Positions 1-6,256 of a stretch of 11,157 nt of DNA are shown one piece after another. The position numbers were made by a program, and so were the translations under genes. Position 1 is the first letter of the stretch. Every line of letters begins with the position of its first letter. This DNA comes from Desulfobacterales bacterium (lineage in GTDB: Bacteria; Desulfobacterota; Desulfobacteria; Desulfobacterales; C00003106), in NCBI GenBank assembly GCA_030672555.1, contig DAOVGD010000024.1, positions 1 to 11,157 on the forward strand, given 5' to 3'. The notes beneath the pieces are model-generated. The model was not told the DNA's origin, ran no database searches, and saw only the letters and a program-made list of their open reading frames with translations.

Positions 1-12
1 AAGGACCTTTAA

Positions 13-558
13 ATGAAAGAGACCCCTTTTCTTAAAGACAACGAAGCTATCCTCCAAAGAGTTAAGGACGTAAAACTTTTTGATGCTCTATCGGAAAAAG
101 AGCTTCGAGATCTTATGGCGTTAAGTAAACTTCGTTCTTATGAAAAAGGGGAATCGATTATCCGGGAAGGCGAATACGACTGTTGGGTCTATTTCCTGTT
201 GACTGGCAGTGTTAACGTAATTGTGGGAGATCGGACCATCAGGACCCTGACGCGCAAGGGTGACATCTTTGGTGAAATGGGGATAATTGATGGGTCTCCC
301 CGATGTGCCTCCATTGTGGCCAATGAGGACAATACTCGTTGCCTTGGAATGGACGCCGCGGTTATGGATCGCATCTCAAAAGAGAATGAAATAAATGCCC
401 TTTATTTAATCTACCGGGTATTTGCCGAAGTCTTTTCGGGCAGGCTAAGGAGTGCGATACAAGAAAACACTGAATTGAAAGATGAAAATGAAAAGCTCAA
501 GACGGAATTGGAGTTATTGAAAGCCCAGGCGCAATCGAGTGGTCAAGTGGTCAAGTAG
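13..558 (+). CDS. Cyclic-nucleotide-binding domain protein with C-terminal coiled coil, no DNA-binding domain
   Basis: A 181-residue protein of the CRP/PKA-type cNMP-binding family. Residues about 20-125 form the beta-barrel. The phosphate-binding cassette is at 86-100, reading FGEMGIIDGSPRCAS, with the family Glu (E88) and phosphate-contacting Arg (R97) in place, so ligand binding is plausible. Residues about 143-174 are rich in Leu, Glu and Lys with heptad-like spacing and should form a coiled coil. The usual CRP/FNR helix-turn-helix is absent, so this is probably not a transcription factor; a role as a cNMP-responsive dimeric adaptor is inference. AAGGA at 1-5 sits 7 nt before the ATG and supports the start. 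The last residues (SGQVVK) and the TAG stop lie inside the octamer-repeat palindrome at 537-580. Its partner is unknown, and upstream genes are outside the window. Confidence 0.85.
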   Translation: MKETPFLKDNEAILQRVKDVKLFDALSEKELRDLMALSKLRSYEKGESIIREGEYDCWVYFLLTGSVNVIVGDRTIRTLTRKGDIFGEMGIIDGSPRCASIVANEDNTRCLGMDAAVMDRISKENEINALYLIYRVFAEVFSGRLRSAIQENTELKDENEKLKTELELLKAQAQSSGQVVK

Positions 559-580
559 TCAGGTGCTTGACTACTCAACC
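537..580. repeat. Octamer-repeat palindrome between convergent genes
   Basis: Consecutive 8-bp words GAGTGGTC, AAGTGGTC, AAGTAGTC and AGGTGCTT are followed by the mirrored GACTACTC and AACC. The core hairpin has arms at 549-561 (GGTCAAGTAGTCA) and 568-580 (TGACTACTCAACC) that pair at 11 of 13 positions around a 6-nt loop. The element contains the TAG stop of the cNMP-binding gene (556-558) and, on the other strand, the TAG stop of the response regulator (571-573). There is no T-tract on either side, so it is not a classical intrinsic terminator, though a hairpin here could still protect or end both transcripts. It is related in design to the elements at 1955-2043 and 8892-8967. Confidence 0.8.
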
Positions 581-1932
581 GAATTAATCTCGTATGCCTT
601 TATCTTTTTGTGGAGATGGCTCCTTTCGATTCCAATAGCTTCGGCTGTCTGAGAAATATTCCCCTGGTTTTCCCTAAGCTTCTGTATTAAGTATGCCTTT
701 TCAAACTCTTTTTTGGCTTCTTTCAGTGATACGGACATAAAAAGCGAGGAATCTTTCCTTGCGGTTTTTGTATGCGCATACGGTTCGGGGATGTCTTTAG
801 CATCGATGATTTTGTCGGAAGTCATTATTATTAATCTATCCAGAAGATTTTTGAGCTCCCGAACATTTCCAGGCCAGTGATAATCCTGCAATAAGCGAAT
901 TGCTTCAGGTGTCATCTCTTTGGATTCTAATTTGTCGTTTTTAGAGAACTCCCCTAAAAATTCTTCTACAAGAAGAGGAATGTCATCTGTACGGTCCCTT
1001 AGAGGAGGAACCTCGATCGGCACCACATTCAGCCGGAAGTAGAGATCCTCACGAAAACTTCCTTTTTCGATCTCTTCTTCGAGATTTTTATTGCTGGCCG
1101 CAATCACGCGGACATCTACCTTGAGTGTTCGGGTTCCTCCAGCCCGCTCGAATTTTTGCTCCTGCAAGATCCGCAAAATTTTCGCCTGTGTCTTCAGGCT
1201 CATGTCTCCGATTTCATCCAGGAAGATGGTCCCACCGTCTGCTAATTCAAACTTTCCTCGTTTTTTGCTGTTTGCGCTGGTAAAAGCTCCTTTCTCATGA
1301 CCAAACAGTTCGCTTTCAATCAGCTCTTCCGGAATTGCGGCACAGTTGACCTCTACAAGCGGGTATTCTGCTCGATTGCTCATTTGATGTATGGTGCGTG
1401 CTACCAATTCCTTGCCTGTCCCGTTCTCTCCGGTAATCAGAACCCATGCATTGGTCGGAGCGACGACAGCTATTTGTTGCTTTAACGCCTTTATCGGCGG
1501 ACTTTCCCCTGTAATCCGGCTTTTTCCGAGAGCCCGTCGTTTTAAAAGCTGATTTTCTTCTTCAAGACGCCGAAAGTTTAGAGCATTGTTAATGGCAACT
1601 ATTACTTTATCTATGGAAAGAGGCTTTTCAATGAAATCATAGGCCCCCAGCTTGGTTGCCTTGACGGCCGTTTCAACATTTCCATGTCCTGAAATAATAA
1701 TTACCTGGAGAAACGGATTGGTTCTTTTGATCTCTTTTAGGGTTTCTATTCCATCTATTCCCGGCATCCAGATGTCCAGCAAGACCAGATCCGGCGACAT
1801 TTCTTCGATCATCTTGAGGGCTTCATATCCATTACCGGCAGTAAAGGCTTCAAATCCTTCATCAGAAAGAATACCACTTAAAGACTGCAAAATGGAAGGC
1901 TCGTCGTCTACGACCAGAACGGTTGGAAACAT
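571..1932 (-). CDS. Sigma-54-dependent response regulator, NtrX-like
   Basis: A 453-residue NtrC-family activator. The receiver domain (residues 4-118) has acidic pair D9/D10, phosphoacceptor D53, S81 and K103. The AAA+ domain (about 142-370) has Walker A GENGTGKE (168-175), the sigma-54 contact loop as GAFTSA (215-220) instead of the canonical GAFTGA, Walker B FLDE (237-240), Arg residues near 294-300, and WPGNVREL (353-360). The C-terminal Fis-type helix-turn-helix is at about 424-447, with the ERSHLHKKIKAY pattern common in NtrX proteins. AAGGAG (1943-1948, read on the minus strand) lies 10 nt before the ATG. It is the last gene of the operon and surely the partner of the histidine kinase just upstream; an octamer-repeat palindrome lies between the two. 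It should bind DNA and drive sigma-54 RNA polymerase after phosphorylation. Its target genes cannot be read from the window. Confidence 0.92.
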   Translation of the reverse strand: MFPTVLVVDDEPSILQSLSGILSDEGFEAFTAGNGYEALKMIEEMSPDLVLLDIWMPGIDGIETLKEIKRTNPFLQVIIISGHGNVETAVKATKLGAYDFIEKPLSIDKVIVAINNALNFRRLEEENQLLKRRALGKSRITGESPPIKALKQQIAVVAPTNAWVLITGENGTGKELVARTIHQMSNRAEYPLVEVNCAAIPEELIESELFGHEKGAFTSANSKKRGKFELADGGTIFLDEIGDMSLKTQAKILRILQEQKFERAGGTRTLKVDVRVIAASNKNLEEEIEKGSFREDLYFRLNVVPIEVPPLRDRTDDIPLLVEEFLGEFSKNDKLESKEMTPEAIRLLQDYHWPGNVRELKNLLDRLIIMTSDKIIDAKDIPEPYAHTKTARKDSSLFMSVSLKEAKKEFEKAYLIQKLRENQGNISQTAEAIGIERSHLHKKIKAYEINSVE

Positions 1933-1954
1933 AAATAAAATTCTCCTTTATTTT

Positions 1955-2043
1955 AGTTGAGTGGTCGAGTAGTTGAGTGGTCGAGTAGTCAAGTGGTAAG
2001 GTGATTAACAACTCGACAACTCAACTATTCAACGACTCGACCA
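1955..2043. repeat. Octamer-repeat palindrome between the kinase and regulator genes
   Basis: From 1959 there are six consecutive 8-bp words of the form (G/A)AGT(G/A)GT(C/T) or close variants. From 2007 come four mirrored words such as GACAACTC and AACGACTC, then GACCA. Arms 1962-1998 and 2007-2043 pair at about three quarters of positions around an 8-nt loop, and many of the differences would be G-U pairs in RNA. A run of eight T (2045-2052) follows on the plus strand, so the plus-sense reading looks like an intrinsic terminator even though no plus-strand gene leads into it. On the minus strand, the coding direction here, it is preceded by A residues. It fills nearly the whole 121-bp kinase-regulator spacer and could alter the ratio of the two products. 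Confidence 0.85.
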
Positions 2044-2044
2044 A

Positions 2045-2052
2045 TTTTTTTT
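2045..2052 (+). terminator. T-tract after palindrome: possible antisense terminator
   Basis: Eight consecutive T residues begin 2 nt after the right arm of the palindrome at 1955-2043. Hairpin plus T-run is the layout of an intrinsic terminator for plus-strand transcription, which here would be antisense to the operon. The stem is long but imperfect and not GC-rich. Function is inferred from layout only. Confidence 0.35.
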
Positions 2053-2053
2053 A

Positions 2054-4264
2054 TCATACCGGCAACTCAATGACAAATATCGTTCCTTCAGGATCATTGT
2101 CCCGTACCCGAATAAATCCCTTATGATCTGTAATGATCGAGTTAACAATAGAAAGTCCGAGTCCCATACCGGATTTTTTGGTCGAAAAATAAGGTTCAAA
2201 AAGCCTCAGCTTGTCTTCAGGGGATATTCCGGATCCGGTATCGGCCACTTCCATACGTACTATTTTCAATATGGGATCAAAGGAGACAATAATGCTGATG
2301 GTTCCTTTACCGTGGATCGCCGCGATTGCATTATCGAACAGATTGATCAAAACACGCTTCATCTGTTCTTTGTCTAAGTTAAGTATAGGAATGTCCGGAC
2401 CGGTTTCGGTTTTAAAAGCAATATGTGGATGTCCTTCTCGGTAAAGGATTAATGTGTCTTGTATGATTTCGGGGAGACTATTCGGCCGGGGATTAACGTT
2501 CGGCATACGGGCAAACGTGGAAAATTCATTAACAAGGTTTCGTATCTGGTCGACCTGATTTATAATGGTTTGAGTGCACTCGTCAAAGACTGCAGCGTCG
2601 TTTTGAAACAACTGACCGTATTTCCTTTGTATTCTCTGAGCAGACAGCTTGATCGGGGTAAGAGGGTTTTTCACTTCGTGGGCGATACGACGCGCTACCT
2701 CCCGCCAGGCTGCCATCCTTTGTGCGCGTTCCAGTTGGGTGAGGTCATCAAATACCAGGACCAGCCCCATGTCACGGCCCGATTCATCTTTGAGAGCAGT
2801 AACATGGATCATGAGTGTACGGATTCTATTATTTAGATTTATCCTCAAAGGTCTTTCTATTGCATTACCTGGAGCACTTGCCACTGACTGGCGAATCTCC
2901 TCGGCAACTGCCAGAAGGTCTGGCCTTAATATCCGTCTATAGCTTTTGTTGAGAATATTTTCAGACTTTAGCCCCAGCAATTTTTCCGATGATTTGTTTA
3001 TGGTTGTAATCAACCCCGTGGCATTAAGAGAAATTACGCCAGCCGATATATTTTCCAGAACTGTTTCCATATAACGACGTTTCTGTTCCGCTTCACTATT
3101 GGCTTCACGGAGTTCGCGTGTGGAACGCTCCAGATCCCCCTTTCCTATCCTTAAATCATGAGTCATCTTATTGAAGGCGTTCACCAGCGTTCCTACTTCA
3201 TCGTCAGCGATTTTGTCTATGGTAAAGTTCAAGTCACCATCGGCGATTCGATGCGTACCTTCTGCCAATGCCTGAATGGGTGTTGTTATTGTCTTGGCAA
3301 GATAAAAGCCAAACCATGTTGCACCGAAGATGATGAGGAGGGTTATAATCGCAAGGGTCATGAAATGGCTTAAGCGGATGGGCCGCCTTAGCATTTTAAG
3401 TTGCTGATATTCCTCAAAACCGAATGCAATGGATGAGAGATTGTCAGTCAAATTTCCAGCAATTAAGGTGCTTACTACAACCACTCCATCAACTTCATCC
3501 CCCTCGTTTGGTGGACTAATAGAACAGAGTGTTTTGATCAGTTCCCCGGAGGGTGTTTTTGATGTGATGGTAGAGCCTTTTTTTTCTTGAAGTTCTCTTT
3601 GTATCAGATCAGCGGAAATCGTATCAAAAGAATCGCCGTCTAACTCAGGCCCGTGCACAAGGACCAGTGGTTCTGACCTGGCTGAATATATCTCAATTGC
3701 TTGAATGTTGTAGGCGGTCCGTACTGTTTGAAGAGAGTCCTTTAGTTTCTTTAGATCTTGCGATCTTAGGTACTTGTTTGCAGCGATTTCCTTTGCTATC
3801 TTCCTTCCATAAAACTGATTGTTTGAGGCGATGTATTGGTATAATTGCTTTCCAACGGAGAGAGAATTGTTGAGCGACTGTTCGACAGGGACGTTAAACC
3901 AAAACTCAACACTTGCCGTTATTACCTGTATGGAGACAACAAAAAGGAGGATAGTGGGAAGGAGCGCCATTCCTACAAAGGCAATGACTAACTTAGTACG
4001 AAGCTTGGCCCCTATTACCTTATGCTTTCTCTCATAAATGAGCTTAACTACGTTTCTTAAAACCAAAAAGATCAGGAGAAGAAGCAGGAGCATGTTTATA
4101 TTGATCAAGATGAACATTAGAACAGTATTTGAGATCGGAAGGGTGCCAAAATGGAGAAATTTTGATTCTAAGTAACTGATGAGAGGTATAAGAATGGCGA
4201 TAATCGCTATGATAATTAATTCGCGCTTGCGGCGTTTTGTTTCTATAGGATTAGGTTTTACCAT
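2054..4264 (-). CDS. Membrane sensor histidine kinase, NtrY-like
   Basis: A 736-residue inner-membrane kinase, the length expected for NtrY-type proteins. Hydrophobic segments at about 16-31, 48-71, 90-113 and 300-323 are likely transmembrane helices. The roughly 185-residue region between the last two should be the extracytoplasmic sensor. A HAMP domain follows (about 321-375), then a PAS domain (about 397-510), then the HisKA domain with AHEVKNPLTPI and phosphoacceptor H529. The ATPase domain has the N-box N641-N645, G1 DTGSGI (675-680), an F-box around FEPYFSTK (689-696) and G2 GMGLGLSIV (699-707), so it should be active. The ATG comes 2 bp after the DUF4390 stop with no clear Shine-Dalgarno, implying translational coupling. 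It should phosphorylate the sigma-54 regulator encoded next. The sensed signal is unknown; a link with lpxC in the same operon suggests an envelope cue, which is inference. Confidence 0.92.
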   Translation of the reverse strand: MVKPNPIETKRRKRELIIIAIIAILIPLISYLESKFLHFGTLPISNTVLMFILININMLLLLLLIFLVLRNVVKLIYERKHKVIGAKLRTKLVIAFVGMALLPTILLFVVSIQVITASVEFWFNVPVEQSLNNSLSVGKQLYQYIASNNQFYGRKIAKEIAANKYLRSQDLKKLKDSLQTVRTAYNIQAIEIYSARSEPLVLVHGPELDGDSFDTISADLIQRELQEKKGSTITSKTPSGELIKTLCSISPPNEGDEVDGVVVVSTLIAGNLTDNLSSIAFGFEEYQQLKMLRRPIRLSHFMTLAIITLLIIFGATWFGFYLAKTITTPIQALAEGTHRIADGDLNFTIDKIADDEVGTLVNAFNKMTHDLRIGKGDLERSTRELREANSEAEQKRRYMETVLENISAGVISLNATGLITTINKSSEKLLGLKSENILNKSYRRILRPDLLAVAEEIRQSVASAPGNAIERPLRINLNNRIRTLMIHVTALKDESGRDMGLVLVFDDLTQLERAQRMAAWREVARRIAHEVKNPLTPIKLSAQRIQRKYGQLFQNDAAVFDECTQTIINQVDQIRNLVNEFSTFARMPNVNPRPNSLPEIIQDTLILYREGHPHIAFKTETGPDIPILNLDKEQMKRVLINLFDNAIAAIHGKGTISIIVSFDPILKIVRMEVADTGSGISPEDKLRLFEPYFSTKKSGMGLGLSIVNSIITDHKGFIRVRDNDPEGTIFVIELPV

Positions 4265-4266
4265 GA

Positions 4267-4833
4267 TTAATAGATAAAGTCAGAGGTGTACCAATCCGTT
4301 TCAATGTTCCACGAAATAAAGAAGAGTATATAACGGAGGTAAAAAGGAAGAGAGCTGTCAGCAAGCTCGGCCTTCAGCCTGATCTGATAACGAGATCCCT
4401 TGGAAAGCTCCTTTAATGGGATTACTGCCAGATCATCGACAGTTTCCATAATTTTTTGAGCCTCGACAAACGACCTGACTACGATTGGACTGTTATACTC
4501 GCTTCGTGTTATGGTAAATTCGCTTTTCAAACTATCATACTTAATGGTGTGGTGGACCTCCAGGTCAGCCAAATTTTCATCCGGCCAAAAATTACGAACC
4601 CGGTACAATGATACAAAAAATGTCAATTTAGTAGATACACCATTAAGGACGGCTTCTTTTACATCCTTGGTAAAAAAATTTCTCGCATTGACATAAAGGA
4701 GAGCGTCGTCCCGGGTATTGGTGACTATAATGTCAGATAGTTCCGCTTTTCCGGCCATCCCTAGAGTAGGGACCAGGAGCAGAATAATAAAGGTAAGAAA
4801 AGATATGGTCTTGTTTCTGAATGGATAACCCAT
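4267..4833 (-). CDS. DUF4390 family exported protein
   Basis: A 188-residue protein matching DUF4390 in sequence character and position. Such genes frequently sit immediately upstream of NtrY-like kinases in proteobacteria. The start chosen is the ATG at 4831-4833, 2 bp after the lpxC stop. It opens with basic residues, then a hydrophobic stretch (about 10-24) and LGMA, a good Sec signal peptide with likely cleavage after residue 27. The frame stays open a further 20 codons upstream to a TTG inside lpxC, but that would put a charged extension ahead of the signal peptide. The mature part is probably periplasmic and beta-rich, ending in a hydrophobic segment (FYLRYILFFISW) before a polar tail. 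No catalytic motif is visible. Its tight spacing with the kinase suggests it assists or informs the sensor, but no function is known to me. Confidence 0.82.
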   Translation of the reverse strand: MGYPFRNKTISFLTFIILLLVPTLGMAGKAELSDIIVTNTRDDALLYVNARNFFTKDVKEAVLNGVSTKLTFFVSLYRVRNFWPDENLADLEVHHTIKYDSLKSEFTITRSEYNSPIVVRSFVEAQKIMETVDDLAVIPLKELSKGSRYQIRLKAELADSSLPFYLRYILFFISWNIETDWYTSDFIY

Positions 4834-4835
4834 TT

Positions 4836-5729
4836 TTAACCGGCCGCCATAGAAACTTTGTCTTCTTCCGGCCAAGTGCTGGTTTGCCAGCAACGGGTCT
4901 GTGTAATAACCTTTTCCAGCAAAGCATGGTTTAGCGTGTGACCGGATTTGTTGGCAATCACATGACCAATAATGGGCATGCCAAGCAGAGAAAGATCCCC
5001 AAGAAAATCTAGGATCTTGTGACGCACGAATTCGTCACTGTAACGAAGTCCGTCCTTGTTTAATATATTATTGTCCTGATCGATCACTATTGCATTGTCG
5101 AGAGAACCGCCCAAGGCGAATCCGTTTTTTTTCAAGTAATCTACTTGATGCACAAATCCGAAAGTTCTGGCACGGCTGATCTCTTGTTCAAATGTCTCAT
5201 TTTCTACGGAGATGGTAAGTGTCTGTTCCTTTAACATTGGATGTGGAAAATCTATAGTATAAGTTATCTTGAAGGAATCACCGGGAAAGATTCCCACTGA
5301 TTTGCCATCTTCCGCAACCTCGATAGGTTCTTTTATTACGAAAAAGTATCTTTTGCTCTCCTGTGCCCTAACCCCCACATTTTTAAAAAGACGTGTGAAT
5401 GGCTCAGCGCTACCATCCATAATCGGAATTTCAAATGAGTCGATCTCCACAAGGGCGTTATCAATCTCCATACCAGCAAATGCCGCCATCAAATGTTCTA
5501 TCGTGGATATGATGACCCCTTCGCTACTGATTGTGGTAGCTAGGCTGGTATCGATAACCTGGCGAAAATGGGCATGTATGACGGGACGGTGAGGGATGTC
5601 GACACGAGCAAACTTAATTCCGTGGTTGACGGGCGCCGGATGAATAGTAAGACTTACCATTTTACCTGAATGAAGCCCGATTCCGCTACAGTGAACCGAA
5701 TTGCTTAATGTATGTTGCATTGTACGCAT
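4836..5729 (-). CDS. lpxC: UDP-3-O-acyl-N-acetylglucosamine deacetylase (LpxC)
   Basis: A 297-residue cytosolic zinc enzyme of normal family length. It removes the acetyl group from UDP-3-O-acyl-GlcNAc, the committed step of lipid A synthesis, so the cell should have an LPS outer membrane. Visible hallmarks are the opening HTLSNSVHCSGIGLHSG, the TIEHLMAAF motif with E78 and zinc ligand H79, IMDGSAEPF (103-111), ARTFGF (187-192), the RHKILDFLGDL region with zinc ligands H237 and D241, and KSGHTLNHAL with catalytic H264. AAAGGA lies about 13 nt before the first ATG. A second in-frame ATG three codons later is possible but farther still from that site. It is the first gene of a minus-strand operon with the DUF4390 protein and the NtrY/NtrX-like pair, so its transcription should drive the signalling genes too. 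Confidence 0.97.
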   Translation of the reverse strand: MRTMQHTLSNSVHCSGIGLHSGKMVSLTIHPAPVNHGIKFARVDIPHRPVIHAHFRQVIDTSLATTISSEGVIISTIEHLMAAFAGMEIDNALVEIDSFEIPIMDGSAEPFTRLFKNVGVRAQESKRYFFVIKEPIEVAEDGKSVGIFPGDSFKITYTIDFPHPMLKEQTLTISVENETFEQEISRARTFGFVHQVDYLKKNGFALGGSLDNAIVIDQDNNILNKDGLRYSDEFVRHKILDFLGDLSLLGMPIIGHVIANKSGHTLNHALLEKVITQTRCWQTSTWPEEDKVSMAAG

Positions 5730-5774
5730 AATATATTCTTAATCCTTTGAGGCAGTTTGATGTCACTTAAACAA

Positions 5775-5796
5775 AGTATATACCAAAATTCGGCAA
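5775..5796 (-). promoter_or_regulatory. Possible lpxC operon promoter (weak)
   Basis: On the minus strand a -10-like TATACT lies at 5775-5780, about 46 bp before the lpxC ATG. The nearest -35-like word, TTGCCG at 5791-5796, is only 10 bp upstream, too close for a standard sigma-70 promoter. The normal -35 position would fall at the edge of the palindromic element at 5800-5962. This is a weak call from pattern only. Confidence 0.25.
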
Positions 5797-5799
5797 CAT

Positions 5800-5962
5800 A
5801 GGAGGCTGTCCGAGAATTCTGATCCTACTGCAAAAGCGTGAGAAACGGCCCAAATTCCCGCAAGTTTTCGTCAAATAGGCCTGCTATTCTCCTCAAATTT
5901 GCGAAAATTTTGTCTCGTTTTCACTCTTTTTCGTTACGGACATAATTCTCGGACAGCCTCCT
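5800..5962. mobile_element. 163-bp near-palindromic MITE-like element
   Basis: Perfect 19-bp terminal inverted repeats, AGGAGGCTGTCCGAGAATT at 5800-5818 and its reverse complement at 5944-5962, bound a 163-bp segment. It continues as an imperfect palindrome to its exact middle (AATAG, 5-nt loop, CTATT at 5874-5888). The inner arms align at roughly two thirds of positions with small gaps. The segment has no coding capacity. Such a layout fits a non-autonomous transposable element or a fold-back intergenic repeat. I could not see a clear target-site duplication in the flanks. It sits between the divergent lpxC operon and the CNNM/CorC-type gene and abuts the likely lpxC promoter. Confidence 0.8.
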
Positions 5963-6146
5963 GGTATAAAAATTACGCTTATTTTAAAACGACCAAGTTG
6001 GGACAAGCCCCGTTCTGGCTAATATAATTTAATATTATCATCTAATAGTCTTAATTTTTTGTCAATACCGGATACAAGAATGTTCTTTTTAATACACCAT
6101 GTGTGTTTTTAATGCAACAGTCTTTATTTTTAAAAACAAAAACAGC

Positions 6147-6175
6147 TTGAAAACGATCAAAAAGGTATTTATATA
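6147..6175 (+). promoter_or_regulatory. Probable sigma-70 promoter for the CNNM/CorC-type gene
   Basis: TTGAAA at 6147-6152 and TATATA at 6170-6175 are separated by 17 bp. An overlapping perfect TATAAT is at 6174-6179, although its 21-bp spacing to the same -35 is long. The region is AT-rich as expected for a promoter. Transcription would start near 6182-6187 and leave a leader of about 70 nt containing the GGTAATA tandem repeat. Confidence 0.5.
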
Positions 6176-6256
6176 TAATATTAAGACAATTTTCGGTAAT
6201 AGGTAATAATATTCTTGAACTGAAAAAATATATGCTTTGGGCTCCCGCCCAGTGAA

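Larger units (their letters stand above)
5730..6256. other. 527-bp divergent intergenic region
   Basis: No credible gene is seen here. The left part holds the lpxC leader and possible promoter, then the palindromic element at 5800-5962. The rest (about 5963-6256) is strongly AT-rich, with many T and A runs and a likely promoter at 6147-6175. A perfect tandem 7-mer GGTAATA occurs twice at 6195-6208. A small GGGC-TCCC-GCCC hairpin (about 6239-6250) lies just before the next start codon. Only shadow reading frames without family features occur. Confidence 0.7.

Noticed and set aside
537..580. Classical rho-independent terminator for the convergent pair
   Set aside because: The hairpin is real but neither side has a T-tract, so I report it as a repeat and leave termination as a possibility only.
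4834..4893. TTG-initiated longer form of the DUF4390 protein
   Set aside because: It overlaps lpxC and puts a 20-residue polar extension before a clear signal peptide. The ATG at 4833 directly follows the lpxC stop.
4733..4927. Minus-strand reading frame across the lpxC/DUF4390 junction
   Set aside because: A shadow frame of two well-supported genes with no family features.
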